A DNA stretch of 13,550 nt from the NCBI RefSeq assembly GCF_022771645.1, contig NZ_JALFCU010000112.1, positions 1-13,550 of the forward strand, given 5' to 3'. The translations under genes and the position numbers were made by a program. Each line of letters opens with the position of its first letter. The first letter of the stretch is position 1. The notes below the pieces were generated by a model. That model did no database searches. It was not told where the DNA came from and saw nothing but the letters and a program-made list of their open reading frames with translations. Origin of the DNA: Selenomonas sp. Lineage in GTDB: Bacteria > Bacillota > Negativicutes > Selenomonadales > Selenomonadaceae. This document shows positions 1 to 7,532 of this stretch, piece by piece.

Positions 1-54
1 GGGATGTATAATCTCCTTGTAAAATTTGATTTTGCATATCTATATTTTACGCCT
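1..54. other. AT-rich edge, no gene seen
   Basis: This short AT-rich stretch at the window edge holds no reading frame that I can support. It ends directly at a plus-strand terminator, so it is probably the 3' untranslated tail of a plus-strand gene lying outside the window. Confidence 0.4.
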
Positions 55-92
55 GTTGCCAAGGATTTTTAAGTCCTTGGCAACATTTTTTT
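55..92 (+). terminator. Rho-independent terminator of a gene left of the window
   Basis: A perfect 11-bp stem (55-65 pairing with 74-84, arm GTTGCCAAGGA) with an 8-nt loop is followed on the plus strand by seven T (86-92). The T run lies only on the plus-strand side, so it serves a plus-strand gene that ends before the window. It faces the trxA terminator. Confidence 0.85.
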
Positions 93-99
93 GCAAACT

Positions 100-140
100 A
101 AAAGGGGCTGCTACACGTTGTTGATACGTGCAACAGCCCC
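100..140 (-). terminator. trxA terminator
   Basis: GGGGCTG at 104-110 pairs with CAGCCCC at 134-140, and CACGT at 114-118 pairs with ACGTG at 126-130, with a partly mismatched step between. On the minus strand the GC-rich stem is followed by TTTT (100-103). It starts 22 bases past the trxA stop codon. Confidence 0.8.
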
Positions 141-162
141 CCCTTCAGATGAAATTTTTCAC

Positions 163-471
163 TCAGCCGAGCAGCGCCTCGACCTGTTCCTTCGGCACAA
201 GGCCAACGGATTGATTCGTGACCTTGCCGTTCTCAAAGACGAGGAGGGTCGGGATGCTCATGATCTGGAACTTTTCCGCGAGCTTCGGCTGCTCGTCGAC
301 GTTGACCTTGCCGACCTTCACGTCCGCGTGCGCGGCCGCGACCTGATCAACGATGGGCGAAAGCATGCGGCACGGGCCGCACCAGCTCGCCCAGAAATCG
401 ACGAGCACCTTGCCCTGCGCATTCACGACTTCGCTGTCAAAATTCTCCGTGGTGATCTCTACCGTTGCCAT
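163..471 (-). CDS. trxA: Thioredoxin
   Basis: Thioredoxin is a small cytoplasmic dithiol protein that reduces disulfides in target enzymes and is recharged by thioredoxin reductase. The 102-residue protein matches the usual family length. It carries the active site WCGPC at residues 30-34, the buried Asp in VDFWA (residue 25), and the cis-proline loop MSIPT with Pro74. The ATG at 471 is chosen over upstream in-frame codons because a perfect AGGAGG (479-484) sits 7 bases before it and because MATVEIT is a normal thioredoxin N-terminus. The gene stands alone between its own terminator and a divergent neighbour, so it is probably monocistronic. No thioredoxin reductase gene is in the window. Identification is secure. 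Confidence 0.97.
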   Translation of the reverse strand: MATVEITTENFDSEVVNAQGKVLVDFWASWCGPCRMLSPIVDQVAAAHADVKVGKVNVDEQPKLAEKFQIMSIPTLLVFENGKVTNQSVGLVPKEQVEALLG

Positions 472-526
472 ATGGTTTCCTCCTGTGTTGTCTGACGGAA
501 TCCGGCTGTTCCTCCGTCGCGTCATG

Positions 527-550
527 CAATCATTTTTCTCTTGATGATTG
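527..550. repeat. Inverted repeat in the trxA leader
   Basis: CAATCAT (527-533) is repeated inverted as ATGATTG (544-550) with a 10-base spacer, about 45 bases upstream of the trxA ribosome-binding site. It could be a regulator-binding site for trxA or the divergent MBOAT gene, or a weak RNA hairpin. I see no convincing trxA promoter to place it against. The rest of the gap 472-719 shows only a possible promoter for the MBOAT gene. Confidence 0.3.
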
Positions 551-651
551 TATGATAACCCCACAGGGGTATCCGTTTCCGTGAGCAGGTCACGCTTGAC
601 GAAAAACCTACTTTCTTTGCGTGTCGATTTCTTTTTAGCGCCTCACATGTC

Positions 652-679
652 TTGTCGGGGGGGGCATTCATGCTATGAT
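652..679 (+). promoter_or_regulatory. Possible promoter of the MBOAT gene
   Basis: A -35-like TTGTCG (652-657) and a -10-like TATGAT (674-679) are separated by 16 bases that include a run of G. Transcription would begin about 30-35 bases before the MBOAT start codon. Spacing and -10 are reasonable and the -35 is imperfect. Confidence 0.4.
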
Positions 680-719
680 ATTGGACAGTTAAAACACGTT
701 GAGAAAGGGGCACGGTGCC

Positions 720-2216
720 TTGCTGTTCAATTCCTACGAATTTATTTTTCTCTTCCTGCCCGTCACGGTTGTCGGCTTCTTCCTCATCAGCAAATGCAGT
801 CACACGTTTGGGACGTTGTGGCTCGTACTCGCTTCGCTGTTCTTTTACGGTTGGTGGGACGTGCGGTATGTGCCGCTGCTCTGCGCGTCGATTGGGTTCA
901 ATTATCTCGTCGGCGGACGCATCGAACAACTAGCGGCGGGTCATACGATTGCGCCGGGCGAACATGTCGCGAAAGATGTGCCACACGCGGCCGCACGAAA
1001 AGGCTGGCTCGCGTTCGGCATCGTCGTCAATGTGTTGCTGCTCGGCTATTTCAAATACATGGACTTCTTCCTCGGCTCGGTGAATACGCTTGCGGGCGCG
1101 GACTGGTTTGGCCTGCCGCACATCGTCTTGCCGCTCGGCATCTCGTTCTTCACGTTCACGCAGACGGCGTATCTCGTCGATGCCTATCGCGGGCAAGCGA
1201 AAAACGAGTCGTTCCTCACCTACTGCGAATTCGTCACGATTTTCCCACACCTCATCGCCGGCCCGATCATCAATCACCGCGAGATGATTCCGCAGTTCGT
1301 CGCCGACACCACGTTTCGCGTCAACTGGGACAACATGGCGCGCGGACTCACGATTTTCACGATTGGTCTTTTCAAAAAAGTCGTTATTGCCGACAGTCTC
1401 GCGCCGTGGGTCAACGACATCTTCACGCGCGCCGACGCACTAACGTTCCTCGAAGCGTGGATTGGCGCGCTCGGCTACACGTTGCAACTGTACTTTGACT
1501 TCTCCGGCTACAGCGAGATGGCCATCGGCCTCGGCCTCATGCTGAATCTCAAGCTTCCCATGAACTTCAACTCGCCGTACCAATCGCTTTCCGTCATCGA
1601 CTTCTGGCGGCGTTGGCACATGACGCTCGGACTCTGGGTGAAGAATTATCTCTACATCCCGATGGGCGGCGGCCGCTGCAGCGTGGCGAAAAAGATGCGC
1701 AATCTGTTCCTCAGCATGCTCATCATCGGCCTCTGGCACGGCGCCGGCTGGACGTTCGTCTTCTGGGGCGGCCTGCACGGCGTCATGCTCATGATCAATC
1801 ACCTCTGGCGCAGGACCGGCATCGCGTTGCCGAAGGTGCTCTGTTGGACGATGACGTTCCTAGGGGTTGTCGTGTGTTGGGTGTTCTTCCGAGCGGAAAC
1901 GTTTCAGGATGCATGGTGCATCATCATGGCAATGACAGATATTCGCGGTATTGTCATGGAATCAAAATTTTCATCCATGCTCGGATTCCTCTCACATCTT
2001 GGCGTCACTTTCGCACCGCTCCGTCCTGCATCTCCCGCCCATCTCGCTGCGATTATCTGTTTGCTCGCAGTCACGCTCGCATTTCCGCACCCCGTCCGTT
2101 TCGTCCATCGTCATTTCCGCGTTGGATGGAAATGGGCAATTCCGTCAGCCGCAATTCTTTCTTATGCCATTTTCCGTATGAATTCCTATACAGAATTCCT
2201 TTACTTCCAATTTTGA
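720..2216 (+). CDS. MBOAT family membrane O-acyltransferase (AlgI/DltB-like)
   Basis: Members of this family are multi-pass membrane proteins that move an acyl group, often acetyl, across the membrane onto a glycan such as alginate, teichoic acid or another exopolysaccharide. The 498-residue protein begins MLFNSYEFIFLFLPV, a hallmark start of AlgI-type MBOATs. It has repeated hydrophobic segments and the family core FWRRWHMTLG (His300), then GLWHGAGW with the putative catalytic His340. The start is TTG at 720, preceded by GAGAAAGGGG (701-710). An upstream in-frame TTG at 699 would add seven residues in front of the conserved start and lacks a ribosome-binding site. The next gene begins 13 bases after the stop and encodes a likely lumenal partner, so the two form one unit. 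The substrate cannot be told from sequence. Confidence 0.93.
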   Translation: MLFNSYEFIFLFLPVTVVGFFLISKCSHTFGTLWLVLASLFFYGWWDVRYVPLLCASIGFNYLVGGRIEQLAAGHTIAPGEHVAKDVPHAAARKGWLAFGIVVNVLLLGYFKYMDFFLGSVNTLAGADWFGLPHIVLPLGISFFTFTQTAYLVDAYRGQAKNESFLTYCEFVTIFPHLIAGPIINHREMIPQFVADTTFRVNWDNMARGLTIFTIGLFKKVVIADSLAPWVNDIFTRADALTFLEAWIGALGYTLQLYFDFSGYSEMAIGLGLMLNLKLPMNFNSPYQSLSVIDFWRRWHMTLGLWVKNYLYIPMGGGRCSVAKKMRNLFLSMLIIGLWHGAGWTFVFWGGLHGVMLMINHLWRRTGIALPKVLCWTMTFLGVVVCWVFFRAETFQDAWCIIMAMTDIRGIVMESKFSSMLGFLSHLGVTFAPLRPASPAHLAAIICLLAVTLAFPHPVRFVHRHFRVGWKWAIPSAAILSYAIFRMNSYTEFLYFQF

Positions 2217-2229
2217 AAGAAGGCACGAT

Positions 2230-3177
2230 ATGAAAACACACGTTTTCCGTTTTCTATCGCTCACGATTCTTTTTCTGGCGCTCGGCGCAGGGTATAACTA
2301 TTGGAACGATACACCGGGCATTTTCCATCGTGATTACAACGTTCCCCGACCTTCGATGAATCGCCATTTCGTAAAGGTTCGTTACCTGATCGAACATCCT
2401 GATAAATACGATGCTTATTGCTTCGGTTCTTCTCGCGTCGGCCAAATTTCGTTTGAGAACCTTGCCAACGGGCATTCCTATTACAACATGACGTATTCTA
2501 TGGGCTTGCCCGAAGATTTCCGAAAGGATTTGGAACTCATGTTGCGCCATCATGTGACAGTCCGTCAAATCCTGATTGGTCTTGACGAATTTTCATTTCG
2601 CTTGGATCCCGCAATCGTCGATGCGGATTACTACAAAATTCCTTATCAAGAAAACAACCTACGAACATACATCGCCTATCTCTTCCGCACGCCATCAAAA
2701 CCATACCGATGGGAAAGCGGACAAATTTATGATATCGAGAATACCGGACGCGTCTTGCTCGGCAATCGCGATGAAGCCATCGAACGAAATCCAGAAGAAC
2801 ATCGAAAAAAAGTAGCAACCGACCTCGTGGACATCCGTCCAGGAAACCGCATCCCCGAAACGCTAGAGGCCATGCGTCAGATCAAAAACATCTGTGATGA
2901 AAACAATATCGAACTGATTGTTTTCATCAACCCGATTGAACACCGGACATACGAAGCGACCAACCTCGACGAATTCAATGACTTCAAACAAGGACTCGCA
3001 AAAATCATGCCTTATTATGATTTCAGCGGTCTGAACCGCATTACGACCGACGACTATTATTACTACGAACCTTCGCATTACCGTCCCATTGTCGGGGATA
3101 TGATCATCCATCGCATCTTCGATATGCCGAAGGATGCCGAAACCGACTTTGGCAAATACGTCGAACAAGCAAATTAA
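2230..3177 (+). CDS. Membrane-anchored SGNH-like partner of the MBOAT protein
   Basis: This 315-residue protein has an N-terminal hydrophobic segment (about residues 5-22) after MKTH, fitting a signal anchor with the bulk outside the cytoplasmic membrane. AYCFGSSR (residues 62-69) resembles the nucleophile block of SGNH esterases, and PSHYRP (281-286, His283) resembles the late catalytic His block. I infer a role like AlgJ, AlgX or DltD: it would take acyl groups handled by the upstream MBOAT protein and place them on a glycan. I cannot assign a named family, and the catalytic roles are untested. An AGAAGG ribosome-binding site (2218-2223) precedes the ATG at normal distance. Base composition is lower in GC than downstream genes (26 of 60 in 2641-2700, against 47 of 60 in 3541-3600), which suggests a separate origin. 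Confidence 0.75.
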   Translation: MKTHVFRFLSLTILFLALGAGYNYWNDTPGIFHRDYNVPRPSMNRHFVKVRYLIEHPDKYDAYCFGSSRVGQISFENLANGHSYYNMTYSMGLPEDFRKDLELMLRHHVTVRQILIGLDEFSFRLDPAIVDADYYKIPYQENNLRTYIAYLFRTPSKPYRWESGQIYDIENTGRVLLGNRDEAIERNPEEHRKKVATDLVDIRPGNRIPETLEAMRQIKNICDENNIELIVFINPIEHRTYEATNLDEFNDFKQGLAKIMPYYDFSGLNRITTDDYYYYEPSHYRPIVGDMIIHRIFDMPKDAETDFGKYVEQAN

Positions 3178-3189
3178 CCTTCTCAAACG

Positions 3190-3231
3190 AAAGCCGCCGT
3201 GCCATATATCGCACAGCGGCTTTGTTATTTT
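3190..3231. terminator. Shared terminator between convergent genes
   Basis: AAAGCCGC (3190-3197) pairs with GCGGCTTT (3216-3223). After one C/A mismatch, GTGC (3199-3202) pairs with GCAC (3211-3214), with an 8-base loop. A weak T-rich tail (TTTGTTATTTT) follows on the plus strand, and on the minus strand the stem ends in TTT. It lies between the convergent ends of the MBOAT-partner gene and the ZIP gene and probably serves both. Confidence 0.8.
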
Positions 3232-4037
3232 CACCCGAGCGCTACATCGAGCGCCATCATGAGCGTGAAGCCGAAGGCGAAGGCGAGAACGCCGATGTTG
3301 CTGTGCTCGCCCGCGCTCATCTCGGGGATGAGCTCTTCGACGACGACGTAGAGCATTGCGCCGGCGGCGAAGGCGAGGAGGTACGGCAGCACGGGGATGA
3401 CGTAGCTTGCGGCGAGGATGGTCAGGAAACCGCCGATCGGCTCGACGAGGCCGGAGAGGACGCCGACGCGAAACGCTTTCGCGCGCGGTTCGCCGGCCGC
3501 GCGCAGCGGCATCGAGACAATCGCGCCCTCGGGAAAATTCTGGATGGCGATGCCGACGGAGAGCGCGAGCGCCGCGCCGGGCGTGATGTCGCCGCCGCCC
3601 GCCATCCAGCCCGCGAGCACGACGCCGACGGCCATGCCCTCGGGAATGTTGTGGAGCGTGACGGCGAGCGCCATCATGATGGTCTTCGAGAGATGGCTCG
3701 CCGGCCCCTCCGCCTCATCGCTGCCGTCCGTCTTGTGATGAAGATGCGGGATGATGTGATCGAGAAGCAGCAGGAACAGCGTGCCGATCCAGAAGCCCGC
3801 GACCGCCGGCACGAACGCGAAGTCGCCGAGGTGCGCGCTCTCCTCCATCGCGGGGATGAGGAGGCTCCAGACGGACGCCGCGAACATGACGCCGGCCGCG
3901 AAGCCGAGGAGCGCCTTCTGTACGTGATGCGACAGCTCTTCCTTCATAAAAAACACGCAAGCCGCGCCGAGCGCCGTGCCGCAGAACGGGATGGCGAGCC
4001 CTTCGAGGATGATAGGTGAAAAAATTCCTTCGGACAA
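3231..4037 (-). CDS. ZIP family divalent metal transporter
   Basis: ZIP proteins bring zinc, or sometimes iron or manganese, into the cytoplasm. This 268-residue protein has about eight hydrophobic segments and both signature metal-site helices: HNIPEG (129-134, with His129, Asn130, Glu133) and QNFPEG (166-171, with Asn167, Glu170). A His-rich cytoplasmic-loop stretch lies at 94-101 (HIIPHLHH). The start is TTG at 4037: AGGGAGG (4046-4052) stands 8 bases before it, and the first residues lead straight into the first membrane helix. A strong hairpin overlaps that ribosome-binding site and a run of six T lies between it and the start codon, so expression may depend on RNA structure. The metal specificity is not readable from sequence. 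Confidence 0.93.
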   Translation of the reverse strand: MSEGIFSPIILEGLAIPFCGTALGAACVFFMKEELSHHVQKALLGFAAGVMFAASVWSLLIPAMEESAHLGDFAFVPAVAGFWIGTLFLLLLDHIIPHLHHKTDGSDEAEGPASHLSKTIMMALAVTLHNIPEGMAVGVVLAGWMAGGGDITPGAALALSVGIAIQNFPEGAIVSMPLRAAGEPRAKAFRVGVLSGLVEPIGGFLTILAASYVIPVLPYLLAFAAGAMLYVVVEELIPEMSAGEHSNIGVLAFAFGFTLMMALDVALG

Positions 4038-4039
4038 CG

Positions 4040-4085
4040 AAAAAACCTCCCTGTCGAAAAGATTTGTTTCTTCTTTTCGACAGGG
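4040..4085 (-). terminator. Hairpin and T-run: DUF523-gene terminator overlapping the ZIP ribosome-binding site
   Basis: CCCTGTCGAAAAGA (4049-4062) and TCTTTTCGACAGGG (4072-4085) form a perfect 14-bp stem with a 9-base loop. On the minus strand it is followed by AGG and then six T (4040-4045). It begins 21 bases after the DUF523-gene stop codon, so it fits a rho-independent terminator. The AGGG of the ZIP ribosome-binding site is the last part of the stem, so the same RNA could control ZIP translation or readthrough. Confidence 0.75.
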
Positions 4086-4106
4086 ATGTGGAAAATCCTG
4101 CTAGAT

Positions 4107-4604
4107 TTACTGGCGATCGTGCAACTTGTCCTCGGCAATGAGCGATTCGAGCCGCCCGACGGTCATGTCTTTTTCGGAATAGCACTTGATGCCGTGCTGC
4201 TCGAGCAGCGCGGCGCAGACGCCCATGCCTTTCATCTTCTTGCCGTCGAAGTCGCCCGTGTGGACGAGGTGCGTGCCGCACGACGGGCTGCTCTCCTTGA
4301 GGATGGCGACGCGCACATGGTACGCCTCGGCGATCTTCAGGACTTTCTGCGCGCCCGCGATGAGGTACTCCGTCGTGTCCTTGCCCGTCTTGTCGAGCGC
4401 GCGGCCTTTGCCCGCGAGGATTTTTTGCCCCGTCGTGTGCTGGAGCTCCATCGGCGGGCGCGGGATGGGCAGCATGGCGAAGCACTCGGGGCAGACCGCG
4501 AGGAAACGGCCGCGCTCGTTGTACTTGAGCATGAGCTCGTTCGTCTTGACGCCGCCGTCGTACCGGACACGGTGACCGACGAGGCAAGCGCTGATGAGAA
4601 TCAT
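4107..4604 (-). CDS. DUF523 family protein (YbbK-like)
   Basis: This 165-residue cytoplasmic protein belongs to the DUF523 family, whose function is not firmly established. The family signatures are all present: ISACLVG...RYDGG near the N-terminus (Cys7), VCPEC (Cys38, Cys41), and KESSPSCG (Cys109), plus Cys130. The conserved cysteines suggest a metal or iron-sulfur site, which is inference. The ATG at 4604 is chosen over one three codons upstream because AAGGAAG (about 4614-4620) lies 9 bases before it, whereas it abuts the upstream ATG directly. MILISACLVG is also the typical family start. It sits 80 bases after the exonuclease gene on the same strand, and a strong terminator follows. Confidence 0.9.
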   Translation of the reverse strand: MILISACLVGHRVRYDGGVKTNELMLKYNERGRFLAVCPECFAMLPIPRPPMELQHTTGQKILAGKGRALDKTGKDTTEYLIAGAQKVLKIAEAYHVRVAILKESSPSCGTHLVHTGDFDGKKMKGMGVCAALLEQHGIKCYSEKDMTVGRLESLIAEDKLHDRQ

Positions 4605-4684
4605 TTGATACATCTTCCTTCGTTGCGTTTCAGGAATGACAAAAATCAGTTGAAACCATAGGGCCGCCCCGATAAAACATCGTG

Positions 4685-5239
4685 TCAGAACGGTTTGACG
4701 CGCACGCCGAGGTCGTGCGTCAGCACATCGAAATCGTCCGTGCCGAGCTCGCGCCCCGCGCAGACGGGGATGGCCGCGCACGCTTTCGCATCTTCGAGCG
4801 CGTCGTGGTGGCGGAACTGAAGATGCAGGTAGCCGCCGACGGTGTCGAGCTTGTGGTTCGCGAGCGACGGCCAGCACTTCCGCGCAATGGCGACCGTGTC
4901 ACAGTAGGCAAACGACGGCGCGGCGAGGCCATTATGACGCAGGCATGCGCGCAAAACGCCCATGTCGAATTGCGCGTTGTGCGCGACGACAATGCGATCT
5001 GCGAGATGCTCCGCGAGCTCCGGCCAGATGCCGGCGAAATCCGGCGCATCCGCCGTATCGCGCGCCGTGAGGCCGTGGATTTTCGTATTGAACGAAAGAT
5101 ACTTGTTGCCCGGCGGCTGGATCAGCGTATAGTAACTGTCCGCAATCTTCCCGCCCCGGATCTCGACGACCGCGACGCTGCAGGCCGAGTCGCGCTGCGC
5201 TGTCGCTGTCTCGAAATCGATGGCTGCAAAATCCATCAT
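4685..5239 (-). CDS. DEDDh-type 3'-5' exonuclease (DnaQ-like)
   Basis: This 184-residue protein is a stand-alone exonuclease of the DnaQ/epsilon superfamily, which removes nucleotides from DNA or RNA 3' ends using two metal ions. The DEDDh residues are in place: Asp8 and Glu10 in AAIDFET, Asp92 in HNAQFD, and His145 with Asp150 in HHDALED. There is no polymerase or helicase domain, and the length covers only the nuclease fold. It starts 13 bases after the nfnB stop, so it is probably cotranscribed with nfnB, although no functional link is obvious. Two adjacent ATG codons (5239 and 5236) are possible starts, and the ribosome-binding site is weak for both. Whether it acts as a proofreading subunit or a repair/RNA nuclease is not decidable here. 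Confidence 0.9.
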   Translation of the reverse strand: MMDFAAIDFETATAQRDSACSVAVVEIRGGKIADSYYTLIQPPGNKYLSFNTKIHGLTARDTADAPDFAGIWPELAEHLADRIVVAHNAQFDMGVLRACLRHNGLAAPSFAYCDTVAIARKCWPSLANHKLDTVGGYLHLQFRHHDALEDAKACAAIPVCAGRELGTDDFDVLTHDLGVRVKPF

Positions 5240-5252
5240 AGAGCTTCTGCCC

Positions 5253-6662
5253 TTACTTTCCTTGTTTCTTTTCCTGGAGATATGCGTCGATGGCGGCCGC
5301 GGCCTTGCGTCCCGCGCCCATGGCGAGGATGACCGTCGCCGCGCCCGTCACGATGTCGCCGCCTGCGAAGACGCCGGGCTTCGATGTCGCGCCCGTCTCT
5401 TCGTCGGCCGCGATGTTGCCGCGCTTCGTCGTCTCGAGGCCCGGCGTCGTGTGCGCGATGATGGGGTTCGGGCCCGTGCCGATGGCGACGATGACCGTGT
5501 CCACGTCGATGTCAAATTCCGAACCCTCGATGGGCACGGGACGACGACGGCCGCTCGCATCCGGCTCGCCGAGCTCCATGCGGATGCAGCGCATAGACTT
5601 GACCCATCCTTCGCCGTTGTCTTCGATTTCCACAGGGTTCGTCAAGAGCTGGAAGTCGATGCCCTCTTCCTTCGCATGTTCGACTTCCTCCTTGCGCGCG
5701 GGGAGCTCGGCTTCGCTGCGGCGGTAGACGATGGAGACATGCTCCGCGCCGAGGCGCAACGCCGTGCGCGCCGCGTCCATCGCGACGTTGCCGCCGCCGA
5801 TGATGGCCGCGCGCTTGCCGACCTTGATGGGCGTCGCGTACTCGGGGAATTTGTACGCCTTCATAAGGTTGCAGCGCGTCAGGAACTCGTTCGCCGAGTA
5901 CACGCCGTTCAGGCTCTCGCCCGGAATGTTCTGGAAGCGCGGCAAGCCGGCGCCCGTACCGATGAAGACAGCATCAAAGCCCTCTTCCTCCATGAGCTCG
6001 TCCACCGTGTACAGGCGGCCGGCGACGGAGTCGAGCTCGATCTTCACGCCGAGCGCCTCGATGTTTTCGATTTCCTTCTGCACGACGCGGTCTTTCGGCA
6101 ATCGGAACTCCGGGATGCCGTACGACAGCACGCCGCCCGCCTTGTGGAGCGCCTCGAAGATCGTGACCTTGTAGCCTTTTTTCGCAAGGTCGCCCGCACA
6201 GGCAAGGCCCGAAGGGCCGGAGCCGATGACCGCAACGCTCTGCGCGTCCGCCGCGACCTCGGGCTTCTTGACCGCTTCGCCCTTTTCGAGCGCACGGTCG
6301 GCGACGAAGCGCTCGAGACGGCCGATGCCGACGGATTCGCCCTTCTTGCCGAGGATGCAGAACTTTTCGCACTGGTTTTCCTGCGGGCAGACGCGGCCGC
6401 AGACCGCCGGCAGCGAGTTCGATTCCTTGATTTTCGCGACAGCGCCGTCGTAGTCGCGCTCTTTGATTTTCGCGATGAACGCCGGAATGTCGACGGACAC
6501 GGGGCAGCCCTTGCGGCACTGCGGCACTTTGCAGTGGAGGCAGCGCTCCGCCTCAGCGACGGCTGTTTCCTCGTCGTAGCCGAGCGCGACTTCGTCGAAA
6601 TTATGCGCGCGCACCTGCGCGTCCTGCACAGGCATGGGATGCTTTTTGAGTGACAATGCCAT
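5253..6662 (-). CDS. nfnB: NfnB/NfnL, large subunit of NADH-dependent ferredoxin:NADP+ oxidoreductase (GltA-like)
   Basis: This 469-residue flavoprotein is the GltA-like large subunit of the Nfn complex, which couples NADPH, NAD+ and ferredoxin through flavin-based electron bifurcation in the cytoplasm of anaerobes. The N-terminal iron-sulfur domain shows Cys41, 44, 49, 53 and Cys88, 92, 98, 102 for two [4Fe-4S] clusters. An FAD-binding GSGPSG lies at 147-152, and a second dinucleotide fold IIGGGNVAMDAART occurs mid-protein. The C-terminus has the family's ATP/GD-type FAD box (GVFAGGDIVTG). It is preceded by nfnA with only three bases between stop and start. The protein alone resembles glutamate synthase small subunit, but no gltB is present and the nfnA neighbour decides for Nfn. 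A sulfide dehydrogenase (SudA) label is the same family. Confidence 0.92.
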   Translation of the reverse strand: MALSLKKHPMPVQDAQVRAHNFDEVALGYDEETAVAEAERCLHCKVPQCRKGCPVSVDIPAFIAKIKERDYDGAVAKIKESNSLPAVCGRVCPQENQCEKFCILGKKGESVGIGRLERFVADRALEKGEAVKKPEVAADAQSVAVIGSGPSGLACAGDLAKKGYKVTIFEALHKAGGVLSYGIPEFRLPKDRVVQKEIENIEALGVKIELDSVAGRLYTVDELMEEEGFDAVFIGTGAGLPRFQNIPGESLNGVYSANEFLTRCNLMKAYKFPEYATPIKVGKRAAIIGGGNVAMDAARTALRLGAEHVSIVYRRSEAELPARKEEVEHAKEEGIDFQLLTNPVEIEDNGEGWVKSMRCIRMELGEPDASGRRRPVPIEGSEFDIDVDTVIVAIGTGPNPIIAHTTPGLETTKRGNIAADEETGATSKPGVFAGGDIVTGAATVILAMGAGRKAAAAIDAYLQEKKQGK

Positions 6663-6665
6663 GAT

Positions 6666-7508
6666 TCAGTTCCTCCCCAAGCCGATGCGGCAGACGTGAT
6701 CTTTTTCCTCGTCCTCCAGGTCGCGGTACATGCGCTGGCGGCTCATGAGGCCTTTGAAATCAACGAGATGGCCGTCGAACTCCGGCCCGTCGACGCAGGC
6801 GAATTTTGTCTCGTCCCCGACCGTCACGCGGCAGCCGCCGCACATGCCCGTGCCGTCGACCATGATCGGGTTCAGCGACACGATGGTCTTGATGCCGAGC
6901 GCGCGCGTCGCGTCCGCGACGCTCTTCATCATGATGACAGGGCCGATGGCCGTAATCTGCGCGATGTTCTCGCCGCGGTCGACGAGCGCCTGCACGGCAT
7001 TCGTCACGAAGCCCTTGATGCCGCGCGAGCCGTCATCCGTCGTCACGACGATCTCATCCGTGACGGCTTTCATCTCATCCTCCATAATGAGGATGTCTTT
7101 TGTCTTTGCGCCCATGATGGCGATGACCTTGTTGCCGGCTTCCTTCATCGCGCGCGCGATGGGGAACGTCGGTGCGACGCCGATGCCGCCGCCGACAACG
7201 ACCATCGTGCCGTCGAGCTTCGCGATCTCGGACGGGCGGCCGAGCGGCCCGACGAAATCGAGGATGCTGTCCCCTTCCCCGAGGGCGGCGAGCTCCATCG
7301 TCGACGCGCCGATGACCTGGAACACGATGAGGATGCGCCCCGTCTCACGGTCAAAATTCGCGATCGTCAGCGGGATGCGCTCGCCCGTCTCGCTCACGCG
7401 CAGCACGACGAACTGTCCCGGCTCCGCCTTTTTCGCCACGCGCGGAGCGTCGATCTCCATCGCGTAGACGCTTGGCGAAAGCTCTTCTTTTTTCAAAATG
7501 GTGAACAT
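6666..7508 (-). CDS. nfnA: NfnA/NfnS, small subunit of NADH-dependent ferredoxin:NADP+ oxidoreductase
   Basis: This 280-residue protein is the ferredoxin-NADP reductase-like subunit that handles NAD(H) in the Nfn complex. It has an FAD-binding RIPLTIA (44-50), a nucleotide-binding GGGIGVAP (106-113), and a C-terminal cluster box VDGTGMCGGC...FACVDGPEF. In the latter, Cys223, Cys226 and Cys238 are the [2Fe-2S] ligands, and Asp218 may be the fourth, as reported for this family. It also resembles dihydroorotate dehydrogenase electron-transfer subunit, but a catalytic PyrD is absent and nfnB follows at once. GGGGAG stands 8 bases before the ATG. The gene begins 24 bases after metF, so the three are one transcript. 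Confidence 0.92.
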   Translation of the reverse strand: MFTILKKEELSPSVYAMEIDAPRVAKKAEPGQFVVLRVSETGERIPLTIANFDRETGRILIVFQVIGASTMELAALGEGDSILDFVGPLGRPSEIAKLDGTMVVVGGGIGVAPTFPIARAMKEAGNKVIAIMGAKTKDILIMEDEMKAVTDEIVVTTDDGSRGIKGFVTNAVQALVDRGENIAQITAIGPVIMMKSVADATRALGIKTIVSLNPIMVDGTGMCGGCRVTVGDETKFACVDGPEFDGHLVDFKGLMSRQRMYRDLEDEEKDHVCRIGLGRN

Positions 7509-7532
7509 GGCTTTCTCTCCCCTAAAAACACG

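Noticed and set aside
548..1498. Long plus-strand frame overlapping the start of the MBOAT gene
   Set aside because: It is out of frame with the clearly recognisable MBOAT protein and gives an Arg/His/Cys-rich translation with no family features, as expected for a shadow in GC-rich DNA.
5220..6653. 477-codon plus-strand frame opposite nfnB
   Set aside because: It is antisense to an unmistakable NfnB sequence and its translation is an Arg/Asp/Ala-rich shadow.
5253..6662. Glutamate synthase small subunit as the name for the NfnB gene
   Set aside because: No large glutamate synthase subunit is present, and an NfnA gene lies directly upstream with a 3-base gap.
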